From the NCBI GenBank assembly GCA_900542055.1, contig UQMA01000003.1:1-64000 (forward strand): a stretch of DNA of 64,000 nucleotides, given 5' to 3'. The DNA comes from an uncultured Azospirillum sp. (GTDB taxonomy: Bacteria > Pseudomonadota > Alphaproteobacteria > RF32 > CAG-239). Of the stretch, positions 17,996 to 26,714 are shown piece by piece; position 1 is the stretch's first letter, and the number at the start of each line of letters is the position of its first letter. The notes under the pieces were generated by a model that did not search any database, had not been told where the DNA came from, and saw only the letters and a list, made by a program, of their open reading frames with translations. Position numbers and translations under genes: made by a program.

Positions 17996-19307
17996 AATAA
18001 AAACTTTTTTTATGGGCGGCATCCATCCTGAAAAGCACAAAATTTCTTCGGAAAAAGCCATTATAAATGCAGATATTCCAGAAATCGCTGTTATACCGGT
18101 TAAACAGCACATCGGAGCACCCGCAAAAATTTTGGTAAAAAAAGGCGATAAAGTAAAAGTCGGCACCCTTCTTGCTGACGCTGACGGAATTGTTTCGGCA
18201 GATGTTCATTCTTCTGTTTCGGGTGAAGTGCTTAAAATCGAAAATTCAGAAACTAATATCGGCTTTTCAGAGCAAATGATCACAATAAAAACCGAAGGGG
18301 ATGTGTGGGAAGACGAAATTGACCGAACACCTGAAGTTATCCGCGAAATTTCAGCTTCGTCCGAAGAAATCATAAATATTATCCGCGGCGCCGGTATTGT
18401 CGGCATGGGAGGCGCTGGATATCCGACACCGATAAAAATCACCGTTCCCGAAAATAAAAAAGTGGATTGTCTTATTTTGAACGGCATTGAATGCGAACCA
18501 TATTTGACGGCTGATGACCGCTTAATGCAGGAATGCGCCGAACAAATCGTCATCGGAGCTAAGATTCTCAATAAAGCGCTTGGTATACAAAAAGCCATAA
18601 TTGCCATTGATGAAAACAAACCTGCCGCCATAGACGCATTGCGCAAAATCACCCGAGGATATGTTGGTGTTAATGTTGAAGTATGCGCTACAAAATATCC
18701 TCAGGGAGCCGAAAAACAACTTATTGCAGCCATAACCGGACGCAAGGTTCCTCCGGGGTGTCTGCCTGTCGACGTTGGCTGCGTTGTTCAAAATGTAGGA
18801 ACTGTTTTTGCCGTTTATGAAGCCGTGCAAAAACACAAGCCTTTGTTTGAGCGTATTGTCACAATTAGCGGCGATGCTGTAAGCAGTCCGATGAATTTTC
18901 GCGTGCGCATAGGAACTTCTGCCTCGCTTTTGGTTGAAAAAGCAGGTATTTCAGAAAACATCGGCAAAATTATTTTCGGTGGTCCGATGATGGGCACAGC
19001 CGCCACTAATTTAAACGCGCCGATAACCAAAACAACCTCTGGCATTTTGCTCTTACGGGAAGAAAGCGCCGCTATGCCTGAAACAACAGCCTGCATTCGC
19101 TGCGCAACTTGCGTTGATGTCTGCCCTCAAGGACTTGAACCTTTTTCTATTTGCAATTTTGTTTGCAACGGAGAATATCAAGAAGCCAAAAAAATTCACG
19201 TTTTAGATTGTATTGAATGCGGGTGTTGCTCCTATTCTTGTCCGGCGCATATTCCGTTGCTTGACTATTGCAAGCTCGCAAAATACGAAATCAGAAAGAA
19301 AAAATAG
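17988..19307 (+). CDS. rnfC: Rnf complex subunit RnfC (NADH/FMN-binding)
   Basis: Peripheral subunit that exchanges electrons with NAD(H). The 439-residue protein has a lipoyl-like N-terminal region (KKGDKVKVGTLLADADG), the NADH/FMN site GAGIVGMGGAGYPTPIK, a SLBB-like region, and a C-terminal pair of 4Fe-4S motifs (CIRCATCVDVCP and CIECGCCSYSCP). The start MSKIKTFFMGGIHPEK at 17988 is fixed by an AGGAGA site inside the end of rnfB; an upstream in-frame ATG would extend into that gene. Confidence 0.95.
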   Translation: MSKIKTFFMGGIHPEKHKISSEKAIINADIPEIAVIPVKQHIGAPAKILVKKGDKVKVGTLLADADGIVSADVHSSVSGEVLKIENSETNIGFSEQMITIKTEGDVWEDEIDRTPEVIREISASSEEIINIIRGAGIVGMGGAGYPTPIKITVPENKKVDCLILNGIECEPYLTADDRLMQECAEQIVIGAKILNKALGIQKAIIAIDENKPAAIDALRKITRGYVGVNVEVCATKYPQGAEKQLIAAITGRKVPPGCLPVDVGCVVQNVGTVFAVYEAVQKHKPLFERIVTISGDAVSSPMNFRVRIGTSASLLVEKAGISENIGKIIFGGPMMGTAATNLNAPITKTTSGILLLREESAAMPETTACIRCATCVDVCPQGLEPFSICNFVCNGEYQEAKKIHVLDCIECGCCSYSCPAHIPLLDYCKLAKYEIRKKK

Positions 19308-19319
19308 GACTTTTAAACT

Positions 19320-20303
19320 ATGCTTAAAATTTCGACTGCTCCCCATATATATTCATCGACAAGCACTGCTTCAATTATGCGTGATGTAATAATCTCCTTA
19401 TTGCCTGCCGGAATTGCCGCTGTTATCTTCTTTGGACTTAACGCGCTTATAACCATTATTACGGCAGTGGCCGGATGCACGGCATTAGAGTGGATATGCC
19501 ACCGCTATTTACTAAAAAAACAACCTACAACCAACGACTTATCGGCCATTGTTACAGGATTGTTGTTAGCATACAACCTTCCTTGCAATATACCTGTTTG
19601 GATGACTCTTATCGGCTGTTTTGTGGCAATCGTCATTACTAAAATTGCTTTTGGCGGTATCGGTAAAAATTTATTTAATCCCGCTTTGGTCGGACGTGTA
19701 TTCCTTTTTGTTTCTTTTCCGGTGCAAATGACTTCTTGGATCAAACCGCAGCTGTTTGATTTTATGAACGCCGACGCAACAACCTCAGCAACAACATTAA
19801 GTATTTTGAAACACGCCGATGCGACGACTTCGGCCACTCAATTAAACGGACAGTTACCAAACTATTGGGATATGTTTATCGGAAACATTGGCGGTTCTTT
19901 GGGTGAAGTTTCAAGTTTTGCTTTGCTATTAGGGTTGTTTTACCTGCTGTGGCGGCGAGTGATTTCATGGCATATTCCAGTCTATTTTGTCGGCAGTTTC
20001 TTATTGCTAAACACAATAGATTGGTTTTTCTATGATAATCTGCAAAGCGAACCTCTTACTCAGCTTCTGTCGGGCGGATTATTACTTGGAGCCTTTTTTA
20101 TGGCCACAGACTATACAACATCGCCGATGTGCAAAAGCGGAAAAATAATTTTTGCAATCGGCTGCGGCGCACTCACATTTGTTATCCGACGTTTCGGCGC
20201 ATATCCCGAAGGTGTTTCTTTTGCCATTTTAATCATGAACGCTTTTGTGCCTTTGATAGATAAAACTTTTAAACCGCGCATTTTCGGTACTGGGAGAAAA
20301 TAA
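19320..20303 (+). CDS. rnfD: Rnf complex subunit RnfD, with duplicated flavinylation motif
   Basis: Membrane subunit carrying a covalent FMN. The 327-residue protein has about nine hydrophobic helices and the conserved FNPALVGRVFLF segment. The family flavin site has the form DxxTxATxL. Here it appears twice, DATTSATTL at 152-160 and DATTSATQL at 167-175, exactly 15 residues apart in the periplasmic loop. The DNA of the two copies differs at synonymous positions, so the duplication is not recent. The rest matches the family (PEGVSFAILIMNAFVPLIDK near the end). Confidence 0.95.
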   Translation: MLKISTAPHIYSSTSTASIMRDVIISLLPAGIAAVIFFGLNALITIITAVAGCTALEWICHRYLLKKQPTTNDLSAIVTGLLLAYNLPCNIPVWMTLIGCFVAIVITKIAFGGIGKNLFNPALVGRVFLFVSFPVQMTSWIKPQLFDFMNADATTSATTLSILKHADATTSATQLNGQLPNYWDMFIGNIGGSLGEVSSFALLLGLFYLLWRRVISWHIPVYFVGSFLLLNTIDWFFYDNLQSEPLTQLLSGGLLLGAFFMATDYTTSPMCKSGKIIFAIGCGALTFVIRRFGAYPEGVSFAILIMNAFVPLIDKTFKPRIFGTGRK

Positions 20304-20304
20304 T

Positions 20305-20883
20305 ATGAAACCGCTGAAATCTTCCCTTTTTAATATGATTACGGCTATGCTGGTTGTTTCAATCTGTTCGGCAACGGCTATCGGATATGTTTATCAACTG
20401 ACTGAAAAACCAATAGCCGTTTCAAAAAAACAAAAAACTTTGAATGCCATAAAGGAAATGGTCGGAAATTTTAACAATAACCCTTTTGAAGAAAAAACAC
20501 TGCTTTCTGACGGGCAAACCGAATTATACCCTGCCCGACAAGACGGAATTATAACCGCAGTTGCCATAAAAACATACAGCAAAAACGGCTTTGGCGGAAA
20601 AATTGAATTAATCGTCGGAATTTCAATAGACGGAACATTGAACGGCTATAAAATAATCGAACAAAACGAAACCCCAGGGCTGGGTTCTAAAATCACGGAA
20701 AATAAATTTAAAAATCAATTTTACGGACTGAACGCCCATAACGACAATAATCTTGAACTAAGCAAAGACGGCGGCGAAATTGATGCCATAACCGGCGCTA
20801 CAATCAGTTCCCGTGCAGTGGTCGAAGCTGTAAAAAAAGCTATGGAAGCTTATAATCGTTTTGTAGGAGCTCAAAATGAATAA
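20305..20883 (+). CDS. rnfG: Rnf complex subunit RnfG (FMN-binding)
   Basis: Periplasmic-facing subunit anchored by one N-terminal helix. The 192-residue protein ends in the FMN-binding domain with TPGLGSKI and DAITGATISSRAV; Thr166 of TGAT is the expected flavinylated residue, modified by the ApbE encoded in the same operon. It starts one base after rnfD stops and overlaps rnfE by 8 bases. Confidence 0.95.
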   Translation: MKPLKSSLFNMITAMLVVSICSATAIGYVYQLTEKPIAVSKKQKTLNAIKEMVGNFNNNPFEEKTLLSDGQTELYPARQDGIITAVAIKTYSKNGFGGKIELIVGISIDGTLNGYKIIEQNETPGLGSKITENKFKNQFYGLNAHNDNNLELSKDGGEIDAITGATISSRAVVEAVKKAMEAYNRFVGAQNE

Positions 20884-21475
20884 CCAAAGTTTGAACAATT
20901 TTACCAAAGGAATTTTTAAAGAAAATCCCGTTTTTGTTATGATGCTCGGCATGTGTCCGACTTTGGGCGTTACAACCTCAATGTCAAACGGCATCGGCAT
21001 GGGATTGGCCACGCTGTTTGTGCTGATTATGTCAAATCTTGCCATTTCGCTCGTAAAAAACTTAATTCCCGCAATGGTAAGAATCCCCTGCTATATTGTA
21101 ATCATTGCTTCTTTTGTCACCATTATCAGCCTGCTTATGGAAGCCTATTTGCCCGAAATACACGCCAAACTTGGAATTTATATTCCGTTGATTGTCGTTA
21201 ACTGCATTATTTTGGGGCGCGCCGAAGCTTTTGCTTCCAAAAACGGACTTTGGCAATCTTTTCTTGACGCTTTAGGCATGGGAATAGGTTTTACTTTTGC
21301 CTTATCGCTGCTTGGAGCCATTCGTGAAATTTTAGGCGCTGGTTCTATTATGGGGTGGAATTTTATCGGCGACAGCGGCTATCCCGTATTGTTGTTTATT
21401 ATGCCTCCGGGAGCTTTTTTAGCTTTAGCCGGATTAATTATGTTTTTCAATAAAGTCACCGGAGCAAACAAATGA
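20876..21475 (+). CDS. rnfE: Rnf complex subunit RnfE
   Basis: Integral membrane subunit of the Rnf/Nqr D-E pair. The 199-residue protein has six hydrophobic helices and the family blocks NPVFVMMLGMCPTLGVT and IVVNCIILGRAEAFASKN. RnfE and RnfA are homologous and arranged antiparallel in the membrane, together holding an iron-sulfur centre near the NC(I/A) cysteines. The start overlaps rnfG and the stop overlaps rnfA by four bases. Confidence 0.95.
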   Translation: MNNQSLNNFTKGIFKENPVFVMMLGMCPTLGVTTSMSNGIGMGLATLFVLIMSNLAISLVKNLIPAMVRIPCYIVIIASFVTIISLLMEAYLPEIHAKLGIYIPLIVVNCIILGRAEAFASKNGLWQSFLDALGMGIGFTFALSLLGAIREILGAGSIMGWNFIGDSGYPVLLFIMPPGAFLALAGLIMFFNKVTGANK

Positions 21476-22053
21476 ATTTGACAATGCTTTTTATCTCGGC
21501 CATTTTAGTAAACAACATTATTCTTTCGCAATTTCTTGGAATATGCCCTTTTCTCGGCGTTTCAAAAAAAATATCGACTGCTGCCGGCATGGGATTGGCT
21601 GTAATGTTTGTTATGACATTGTCAGGAATAGCCACCTGGCTGGTCTATTATAAACTGCTGGTTCCTCATCATCTTGAGTTTATGAACACGGTTGTATTTA
21701 TTTTGGTTATTGCCTCATTGGTGCAAATGGTCGAAATCATCATAAAAAAATCATCACCGGCTCTCTATCAGGCATTAGGAATTTACTTGCCGCTAATCAC
21801 CACCAATTGCGCGGTTTTGGGTATTGCCATTTTATCCATACAAAAAGAATACAACCTGATTTATGCCGTATGTTTCAATTTGGCAAACGCTATGGGATTC
21901 ACTCTGGCTATTGTCTTGTTTGCCGGAATGCGCGAACGCATTAACGCTTCTGCGTCCTGCTTGCCCAAAGCCGTGCGGGGAGCTCCGATTGTATTGATTA
22001 CCGCTGCTTTGCTTTCATTGGCATTTATGGGATTTTCGGGCATCGGAAGATAA
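21472..22053 (+). CDS. rnfA: Rnf complex subunit RnfA
   Basis: Integral membrane partner of RnfE. The 193-residue protein has six helices, the blocks NNIILSQFLGICPFLGVSKK and ITTNCAVLGIAILS, and the C-terminal GMRERINASA region. It is the last gene of the operon, which lacks an rnfH or nth gene at its end, unlike the gammaproteobacterial order. A terminator follows directly. Confidence 0.95.
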   Translation: MNLTMLFISAILVNNIILSQFLGICPFLGVSKKISTAAGMGLAVMFVMTLSGIATWLVYYKLLVPHHLEFMNTVVFILVIASLVQMVEIIIKKSSPALYQALGIYLPLITTNCAVLGIAILSIQKEYNLIYAVCFNLANAMGFTLAIVLFAGMRERINASASCLPKAVRGAPIVLITAALLSLAFMGFSGIGR

Positions 22054-22065
22054 CTCAGGCTTCAA

Positions 22066-22093
22066 AATCTCCTCAAAATGAGGAGATTTTTTT
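22066..22093. terminator. Bidirectional terminator between rnfA and res
   Basis: AATCTCCTC/GAGGAGATT stem with a five-base loop, T run on the plus side and A run on the minus side. It serves the converging rnf and mod-res operons and touches the res stop codon. Confidence 0.88.
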
Positions 22094-24317
22094 ATATCTG
22101 CACTTCTGATAAAGTTTTAAGCAAATCACTTGCATTCAAAGCATTCAGCTCATTTGTAAAACGCTTTTTATCATAAAATACGGTATTTCTGATTGTATTT
22201 TTATCATCAACCTGCCAAACGGCTATCGCTAAATTTGGTAAAAACAAATTTTCTTCCAAATTGTCAAAATAATCGGCATAAGCTTTTTTGAGCTGTTCGG
22301 TCTTGTTAGGATTAATATCTTTTATTCCCTTAACTTCTATATAAAGCAAAAAATTGTTTTTGAATTTGATAATAAAATCGAAATAACTCTTTTTGACATT
22401 GAAAACATCATCTATATATTCGCCGAAAATTGTTGATGTCGGCTGATTTTTCGCCCAAATTTTAATTTTATCGCTATCCTCGGCAAACTTATAAATCAAA
22501 TTAAAAACCGCGCGCTCAGGATTTGAGTCCAAAGGCTGACGGTTGCCGTCAATCATATCGTCTTTGTTTATATCAAACAAATATTCTCTTGAAACACGTT
22601 CATCGAGCACACTTTTATCATACAGCTGCACATACGATTTAGGGTCATAGCGCTGCTCGCTGATTTTATAAACAGGCTTCATATTTCTGGATTGTGACAA
22701 TATTTGGCTTAAATCAGATTTAAATTGCAAAAACAAACGATTAAAAACAAATTCTTCTTGTATTTTCTCTTGTTTGCAAAAATTGACAACTTCCGTTTTA
22801 ATAACATCATACAGTCGGCTGTTAGATGCCAGCAGCCTTTTATAATCACGCAAAAAAATAAAAGGATTTGTGACCAGCGCATAAATTTCATTGCCTCCGG
22901 CTTTGCTTAAAATTCTTTTGTACGCGGTATGATTGTCAATAAAAACATCATCTATCGCTTGTTTGATATAATTTTTGTTTTTATTCAGCCATTTTTTCAA
23001 ATTTTCACAAAATTCTTTAGATGAAACAGAATGTTCAATGCTTTTTCGGTTTGCAATATCAATTGATAAAAACGTTTCGCTGCAATGCTTGTCCTTAACC
23101 GTTGAAACATACATTTTAGCGCAGTTGTCATCGGCATTCTCCGCATTTGAATAAACATAATATTTGTCGGTTACGGGATTTTTTTCCAAATTAGGATAAG
23201 GATTGCGTTTAATTCTGCCTATGGTTTGAATATTTAAGGCCTGTGAAGAAACTTTGCGCAGCTGCACCAACATACAGGCGCGCGGAATATCCCAACCGGT
23301 TGACGGACCTATTTTGAAAATAACCGCATCTATATCGCTGTTGTTTTGGGTTATATCGTCCAAACTGAAATCACTTAGATAAACTCTGTCCGAATTTTTG
23401 TCGCCATTGCCGAAATATTGCGCCCAAGAGATATTGTGAATTTGCAAAACCTTCTTTATTCTGTTTAGATTTTCAGCAAATTCCAATGCTTTAACTTTAT
23501 CGCTCGCCGAATCATTATCAACCTGAATAAGCATTGCCGGACGGATACCGACATTTAATTCTGCATATTCTCGCTTTATATTCTTAAATTTGGCAACAGC
23601 GTCTTCTAAAACTTCATCATCTTTCAAATCTTTATTCAACAAAGGAACAGCCCTTGTTTTTAACAAATATTTCCCATCGTTCAAAACAGGATTGTTCAAT
23701 TCGCTTTCTTTCAGTTCCACGCGGTTGGGATTACTCTTGTCAGGAGTTGCCGTCATTTTCAGCAAAAAAGAAGCATTTTCGCTCATCAATTTTTCAAAAT
23801 TTTGCGAATAGTTGCTGTTATCGGCTTTTTCTCCGCCGATATGCGCTTCATCTCTGATGTATATAAGTTTATATCCCTTATCAACCGCCGACAAAACAAA
23901 ATCATCAATAATACCGCATTCCGACAAAATCCGTCCTTTACCGAAAGAGGCTTTGCCAAATATATAAACCTTGTTTTGTTGCGGTATAATTTTATTTATG
24001 CTTTCAATTTTATCGCTCTTTGACAAAGACGGCGACTGCACATACTCAACCTCAAATTTTGAAAAAGGCAAATCAACTTTATATTTATTAATTTTCTGTT
24101 CAAAGAAAAACGGCAAAGAAGATGATGACGGCGTTGCAATAACAAAAACAAATTTCTCGCCGTTATTATTCTCTATCATTTTTGATATAAAATACGAAGC
24201 CATCAAAGTTTTGCCGGAACCAGTAGGCGCCTTAAACTCGCAAAACACTTTTTGACAAGGATTATACAAATCCAATATTGCTTCAACCGTTGTTTTTTGC
24301 AGAGAAGTCAGTTCCAT
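22092..24317 (-). CDS. res: Type III restriction enzyme Res subunit
   Basis: ATP-dependent helicase-nuclease that cuts DNA when unmodified sites are recognised with Mod. The 741-residue protein has the superfamily 2 motifs: FKAPTGSGKTLMASYF (Walker A), IRDEAHIGG (motif II), LKMTATPDK (motif III) and QTIGRIKRNPYP (motif VI). The C-terminal nuclease motif is seen in YFDFIIKF followed by LYIEVKG (PD-ExK type). It is shorter than classical Res subunits of about 900-1000 residues, as in other compact members. It starts 3 bases after mod stops. Confidence 0.9.
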   Translation of the reverse strand: MELTSLQKTTVEAILDLYNPCQKVFCEFKAPTGSGKTLMASYFISKMIENNNGEKFVFVIATPSSSSLPFFFEQKINKYKVDLPFSKFEVEYVQSPSLSKSDKIESINKIIPQQNKVYIFGKASFGKGRILSECGIIDDFVLSAVDKGYKLIYIRDEAHIGGEKADNSNYSQNFEKLMSENASFLLKMTATPDKSNPNRVELKESELNNPVLNDGKYLLKTRAVPLLNKDLKDDEVLEDAVAKFKNIKREYAELNVGIRPAMLIQVDNDSASDKVKALEFAENLNRIKKVLQIHNISWAQYFGNGDKNSDRVYLSDFSLDDITQNNSDIDAVIFKIGPSTGWDIPRACMLVQLRKVSSQALNIQTIGRIKRNPYPNLEKNPVTDKYYVYSNAENADDNCAKMYVSTVKDKHCSETFLSIDIANRKSIEHSVSSKEFCENLKKWLNKNKNYIKQAIDDVFIDNHTAYKRILSKAGGNEIYALVTNPFIFLRDYKRLLASNSRLYDVIKTEVVNFCKQEKIQEEFVFNRLFLQFKSDLSQILSQSRNMKPVYKISEQRYDPKSYVQLYDKSVLDERVSREYLFDINKDDMIDGNRQPLDSNPERAVFNLIYKFAEDSDKIKIWAKNQPTSTIFGEYIDDVFNVKKSYFDFIIKFKNNFLLYIEVKGIKDINPNKTEQLKKAYADYFDNLEENLFLPNLAIAVWQVDDKNTIRNTVFYDKKRFTNELNALNASDLLKTLSEVQI

Positions 24318-24320
24318 TGT

Positions 24321-25958
24321 TTAGTCCTCTTGTTTGTACGGACACAATGCCGACAACTCGTTATAAACGTCAAAATCATTTGAATAATCGTAATTTTCGT
24401 TTATTTTTTCAAACTCTTTCTTGGCAAACTCTTTGATTTTTTCCGCTTTATCCAAATCATTCAAAGTCAGAGGCTCATACTCAAGCTTAAAAACCCTAAC
24501 ACTGTTATCAGACAGATAAGCTTTGTCTTTACTGTAAGTCCATTCAAAACTTTCTCCTTTGCTGCCTTTTCCGGTAATAACCCGATAAAGCCTTTCTCGG
24601 GTTATGTTTTCGCCGATACCGTTTTCATTATTCGTAACCAAAATAAACTTGCGTTTTCCTCCATCTTCGGCATTCAGCTCCATAACCGCCTGCCCTGTTG
24701 TTCCCGAACCGGCAAAAAAGTCTAACACTGTGGCGTTTGGATTATTTAAAAAAATAGATAATAAATATTTAATCAATGGCACAGGTTTTGGATATTCAAA
24801 CACTTTATTTCCACTAAATATCAGTTTTAATTCTAATCCACCTATTTCTGTTCTACCTATATCTGCGTTTATTATACTAAAAGGTAACTTTCCTTTTTCC
24901 TCAAAATCATAAACTTTTTTATGCAATTTCCATTCGTCTGATATTTTTTTTACAGACAATTTATCGCGTTTAGCTATCATCGTTTCCCGACTCCAAGTCC
25001 AACGCCCCAAAACACCAGCTGTCTGAAATGGAATTATTTTTACATATCCATATTGATTGTTATACTCCTTATCAATCAATATATCCTTATTTTCAGGATT
25101 GTAATAAACTGGAAAATGCAAACTAGGAACATCTTCTTTTTTGCCTCCAATACCTCTCTTCCATAATCTTTCAACATAATATTTTCCTATATTGTCTTCT
25201 TCTTTATACCTACTTTTAATTTCTTCTAATGACCTTTTTTGAACTAACTTAACATTTGCATATATTTTTGCATAACATAAACAATAAGAGTGTTGGACAG
25301 AAATATTTACAGAACTTTGAGTACCGGCAGGAGCTGAAACAACAATAAGATTCCCCACAAAATTATTTTCGCCGAATATCGTATCGCACAGCACTTTTAA
25401 ATAAGCTTGTTCAGAGTCGTCTATAGAAATAAAAATCACTCCGTTATCGCTTAGCAAACGGCGCGCCATTTTCAACCGCTCGTTCATCAAATTCAGCCAG
25501 CCATCACGGGTAAATTTATCCCGATAGACAAATTTTGAGGCTTTTACTTCCTCTTTATAGTCATTTCCGTCTTTTTGAGTAGATTCAGTGTTGTAAGGCG
25601 GATCAATATATATAATATCAATAAGCCCTTTGCCGTTTTTATCTATATAAGCAGCGCACAGATTCTTCAAAGCGTCATAATTTTCGCCGATAATCAGTTT
25701 ATGCTCCAAACGGTTTAGCTCATTAACCGCAATATTCAACTTTGTGTTTTCTTTAACAGTAACCACACAGTTATGATTGACTTCAGGCGCTTCATCAAAC
25801 ACAAAACCGGTTTTTACCCTTTGCGTAATAAAGCCATAAACTTCATCCAAATCTTTTTCAGGCACTGTTTTCAAAATTTCTTTGGCAAGCTGTTTTTGCT
25901 CTTTATTATAAGAAGAATCTGGTATTTTATCTATTTTAGCCAAATAATCATCACGCAT
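24321..25958 (-). CDS. mod: Type III DNA methyltransferase Mod (N6-adenine)
   Basis: Methylates adenine in an asymmetric site and supplies sequence recognition to Res. The 545-residue protein has DPPYNTES (motif IV) before DFFAGSGTTGQA (motif I), the beta-class order of Mod proteins, with a variable target-recognition region between them. The start MRDDYLAKIDKI is chosen because AGGGGAAG lies 6 bases before its ATG. An in-frame TTG 63 bases upstream would add residues read through a terminator hairpin and is unlikely. The recognition site cannot be predicted. The leader is unusually long and structured. Confidence 0.93.
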   Translation of the reverse strand: MRDDYLAKIDKIPDSSYNKEQKQLAKEILKTVPEKDLDEVYGFITQRVKTGFVFDEAPEVNHNCVVTVKENTKLNIAVNELNRLEHKLIIGENYDALKNLCAAYIDKNGKGLIDIIYIDPPYNTESTQKDGNDYKEEVKASKFVYRDKFTRDGWLNLMNERLKMARRLLSDNGVIFISIDDSEQAYLKVLCDTIFGENNFVGNLIVVSAPAGTQSSVNISVQHSYCLCYAKIYANVKLVQKRSLEEIKSRYKEEDNIGKYYVERLWKRGIGGKKEDVPSLHFPVYYNPENKDILIDKEYNNQYGYVKIIPFQTAGVLGRWTWSRETMIAKRDKLSVKKISDEWKLHKKVYDFEEKGKLPFSIINADIGRTEIGGLELKLIFSGNKVFEYPKPVPLIKYLLSIFLNNPNATVLDFFAGSGTTGQAVMELNAEDGGKRKFILVTNNENGIGENITRERLYRVITGKGSKGESFEWTYSKDKAYLSDNSVRVFKLEYEPLTLNDLDKAEKIKEFAKKEFEKINENYDYSNDFDVYNELSALCPYKQED

Positions 25959-25982
25959 AGCAACTTCCCCTGTTTCTGCAAT

Positions 25983-26005
25983 AAAAAAACCACCTGTCAA
26001 GGTGG
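25983..26005 (-). terminator. Terminator hairpin in the mod leader (possible attenuator)
   Basis: On the minus strand: CCACCT-TGAC-AGGTGG followed by seven T. It ends only 25 bases before the mod ATG and just before its ribosome-binding site, a placement expected of an attenuator rather than of the end of an upstream gene, since no gene lies between 26064 and the next gene at 26715. Confidence 0.7.
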
Positions 26006-26300
26006 CCGGGGAATTGAACAATCATACATTATCAGATGACCTAATAGCTTTTAAAACCACGCTTTATAAAAAGAGCGGTTTCTGGACATAGGCTAAAAGT
26101 TCCCCGACCATATTGCTACAATCGGGGATATATTTATTGTTATCCTGACTAACAGATAACAATTTGACGATGTTACACCCTAACACCGGATAATGTAAGA
26201 GCTGTTCAAGGCTCCGCCCCCTCTCAGGAACTGACTTATGCCCTTTGCATAAGCTTGCTCAAACTTTACAAAAAAGCCGCAGCAATGTCAATAACTTCTG
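26006..26300 (-). ncRNA. Structured leader RNA upstream of mod (unknown class, perhaps C4-like)
   Basis: On the minus strand, in order, four hairpins: CTTATGC/GCATAAG; TTGTTATC/GATAACAA; TCCCCGA/TCGGGGA; and an imperfect AACCGCT/AGCG-T-GGTT. The terminator at 25983 then follows. TACATTATC at 26189-26197 is complementary to GATAATGTA at 26025-26033, and CGGGGAA in the third hairpin to TTCCCCG just before the terminator, so alternative folds exist. The layout recalls phage C4/CI antisense immunity RNAs that terminate their own transcript, but I cannot confirm the family. It does not fit tmRNA or RNase P RNA. Confidence 0.4.
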
Positions 26301-26317
26301 GAACTGATAAAAACAAC

Positions 26318-26475
26318 AAAAAAGCCCCGAATGTCTGGTGACAAAACGGGGCTAAATGCAGCTGCAATTTATAAAATAAAAAACAAACTGAGCAACTTTA
26401 TGAGACCTTAACAAAAATATGCAAGGGATACTCGTCAGTTGCTTACACTACACTAGAACGATACAACACAAATTT
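26318..26475 (-). ncRNA. Candidate small RNA with its own terminator
   Basis: On the minus strand a long-range stem AGCAACT/AGTTGCT encloses about 45 bases, followed by a rho-independent terminator (AGCCCCG/CGGGGCT, 17-base loop, six T; 26318-26353). No open frame of note exists here. It precedes the mod leader element and may be a separate transcript, or the first part of a tandem-attenuated leader. The 5' end is a guess. Confidence 0.4.
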
Positions 26476-26654
26476 AATTGTACTGCAAAGGTTCTGCTCT
26501 AATTTTAGGGAGTCCGACAATCATAATAAAAATTTTTTGGTTAATAATTCTTATATGTTATTAGGCCTTCCTCGATTTCTTATAATCATAATTAAATAAT
26601 TTATAGTGTATTTATATGTATAGCACATATATATTTTTTGTCAATATTTTTTAC
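26476..26654. other. AT-rich intergenic stretch
   Basis: About 180 very AT-rich bases between the candidate small RNA and the terminator of the next minus-strand gene. It likely holds the promoter of the leader RNAs, but no convincing -35/-10 pair stands out. I see no gene. Confidence 0.4.
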
Positions 26655-26691
26655 AAAAAAACTTCCGTTTTTTTACAAACGGAAGTTTTTT
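26655..26691. terminator. Rho-independent terminator
   Basis: A 15-base perfect stem (AAAAAACTTCCGTTT with its complement) and a six-base loop, ending in T runs on both sides. It lies 24 bases after the stop of the gene at 26715-27527. Confidence 0.88.
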
Positions 26692-26714
26692 CTGCAATCA
26701 GCACAAAACAAAAA

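Noticed and set aside
25959..26021. N-terminal extension of Mod starting at TTG 26021
   Set aside because: It would be translated through the terminator hairpin, while the ATG at 25958 has a good ribosome-binding site.
26006..26520. tmRNA, RNase P RNA or group I/II intron
   Set aside because: No tRNA-like T-arm with CCA, no RNase P conserved blocks and no intron domain V were found on either strand.
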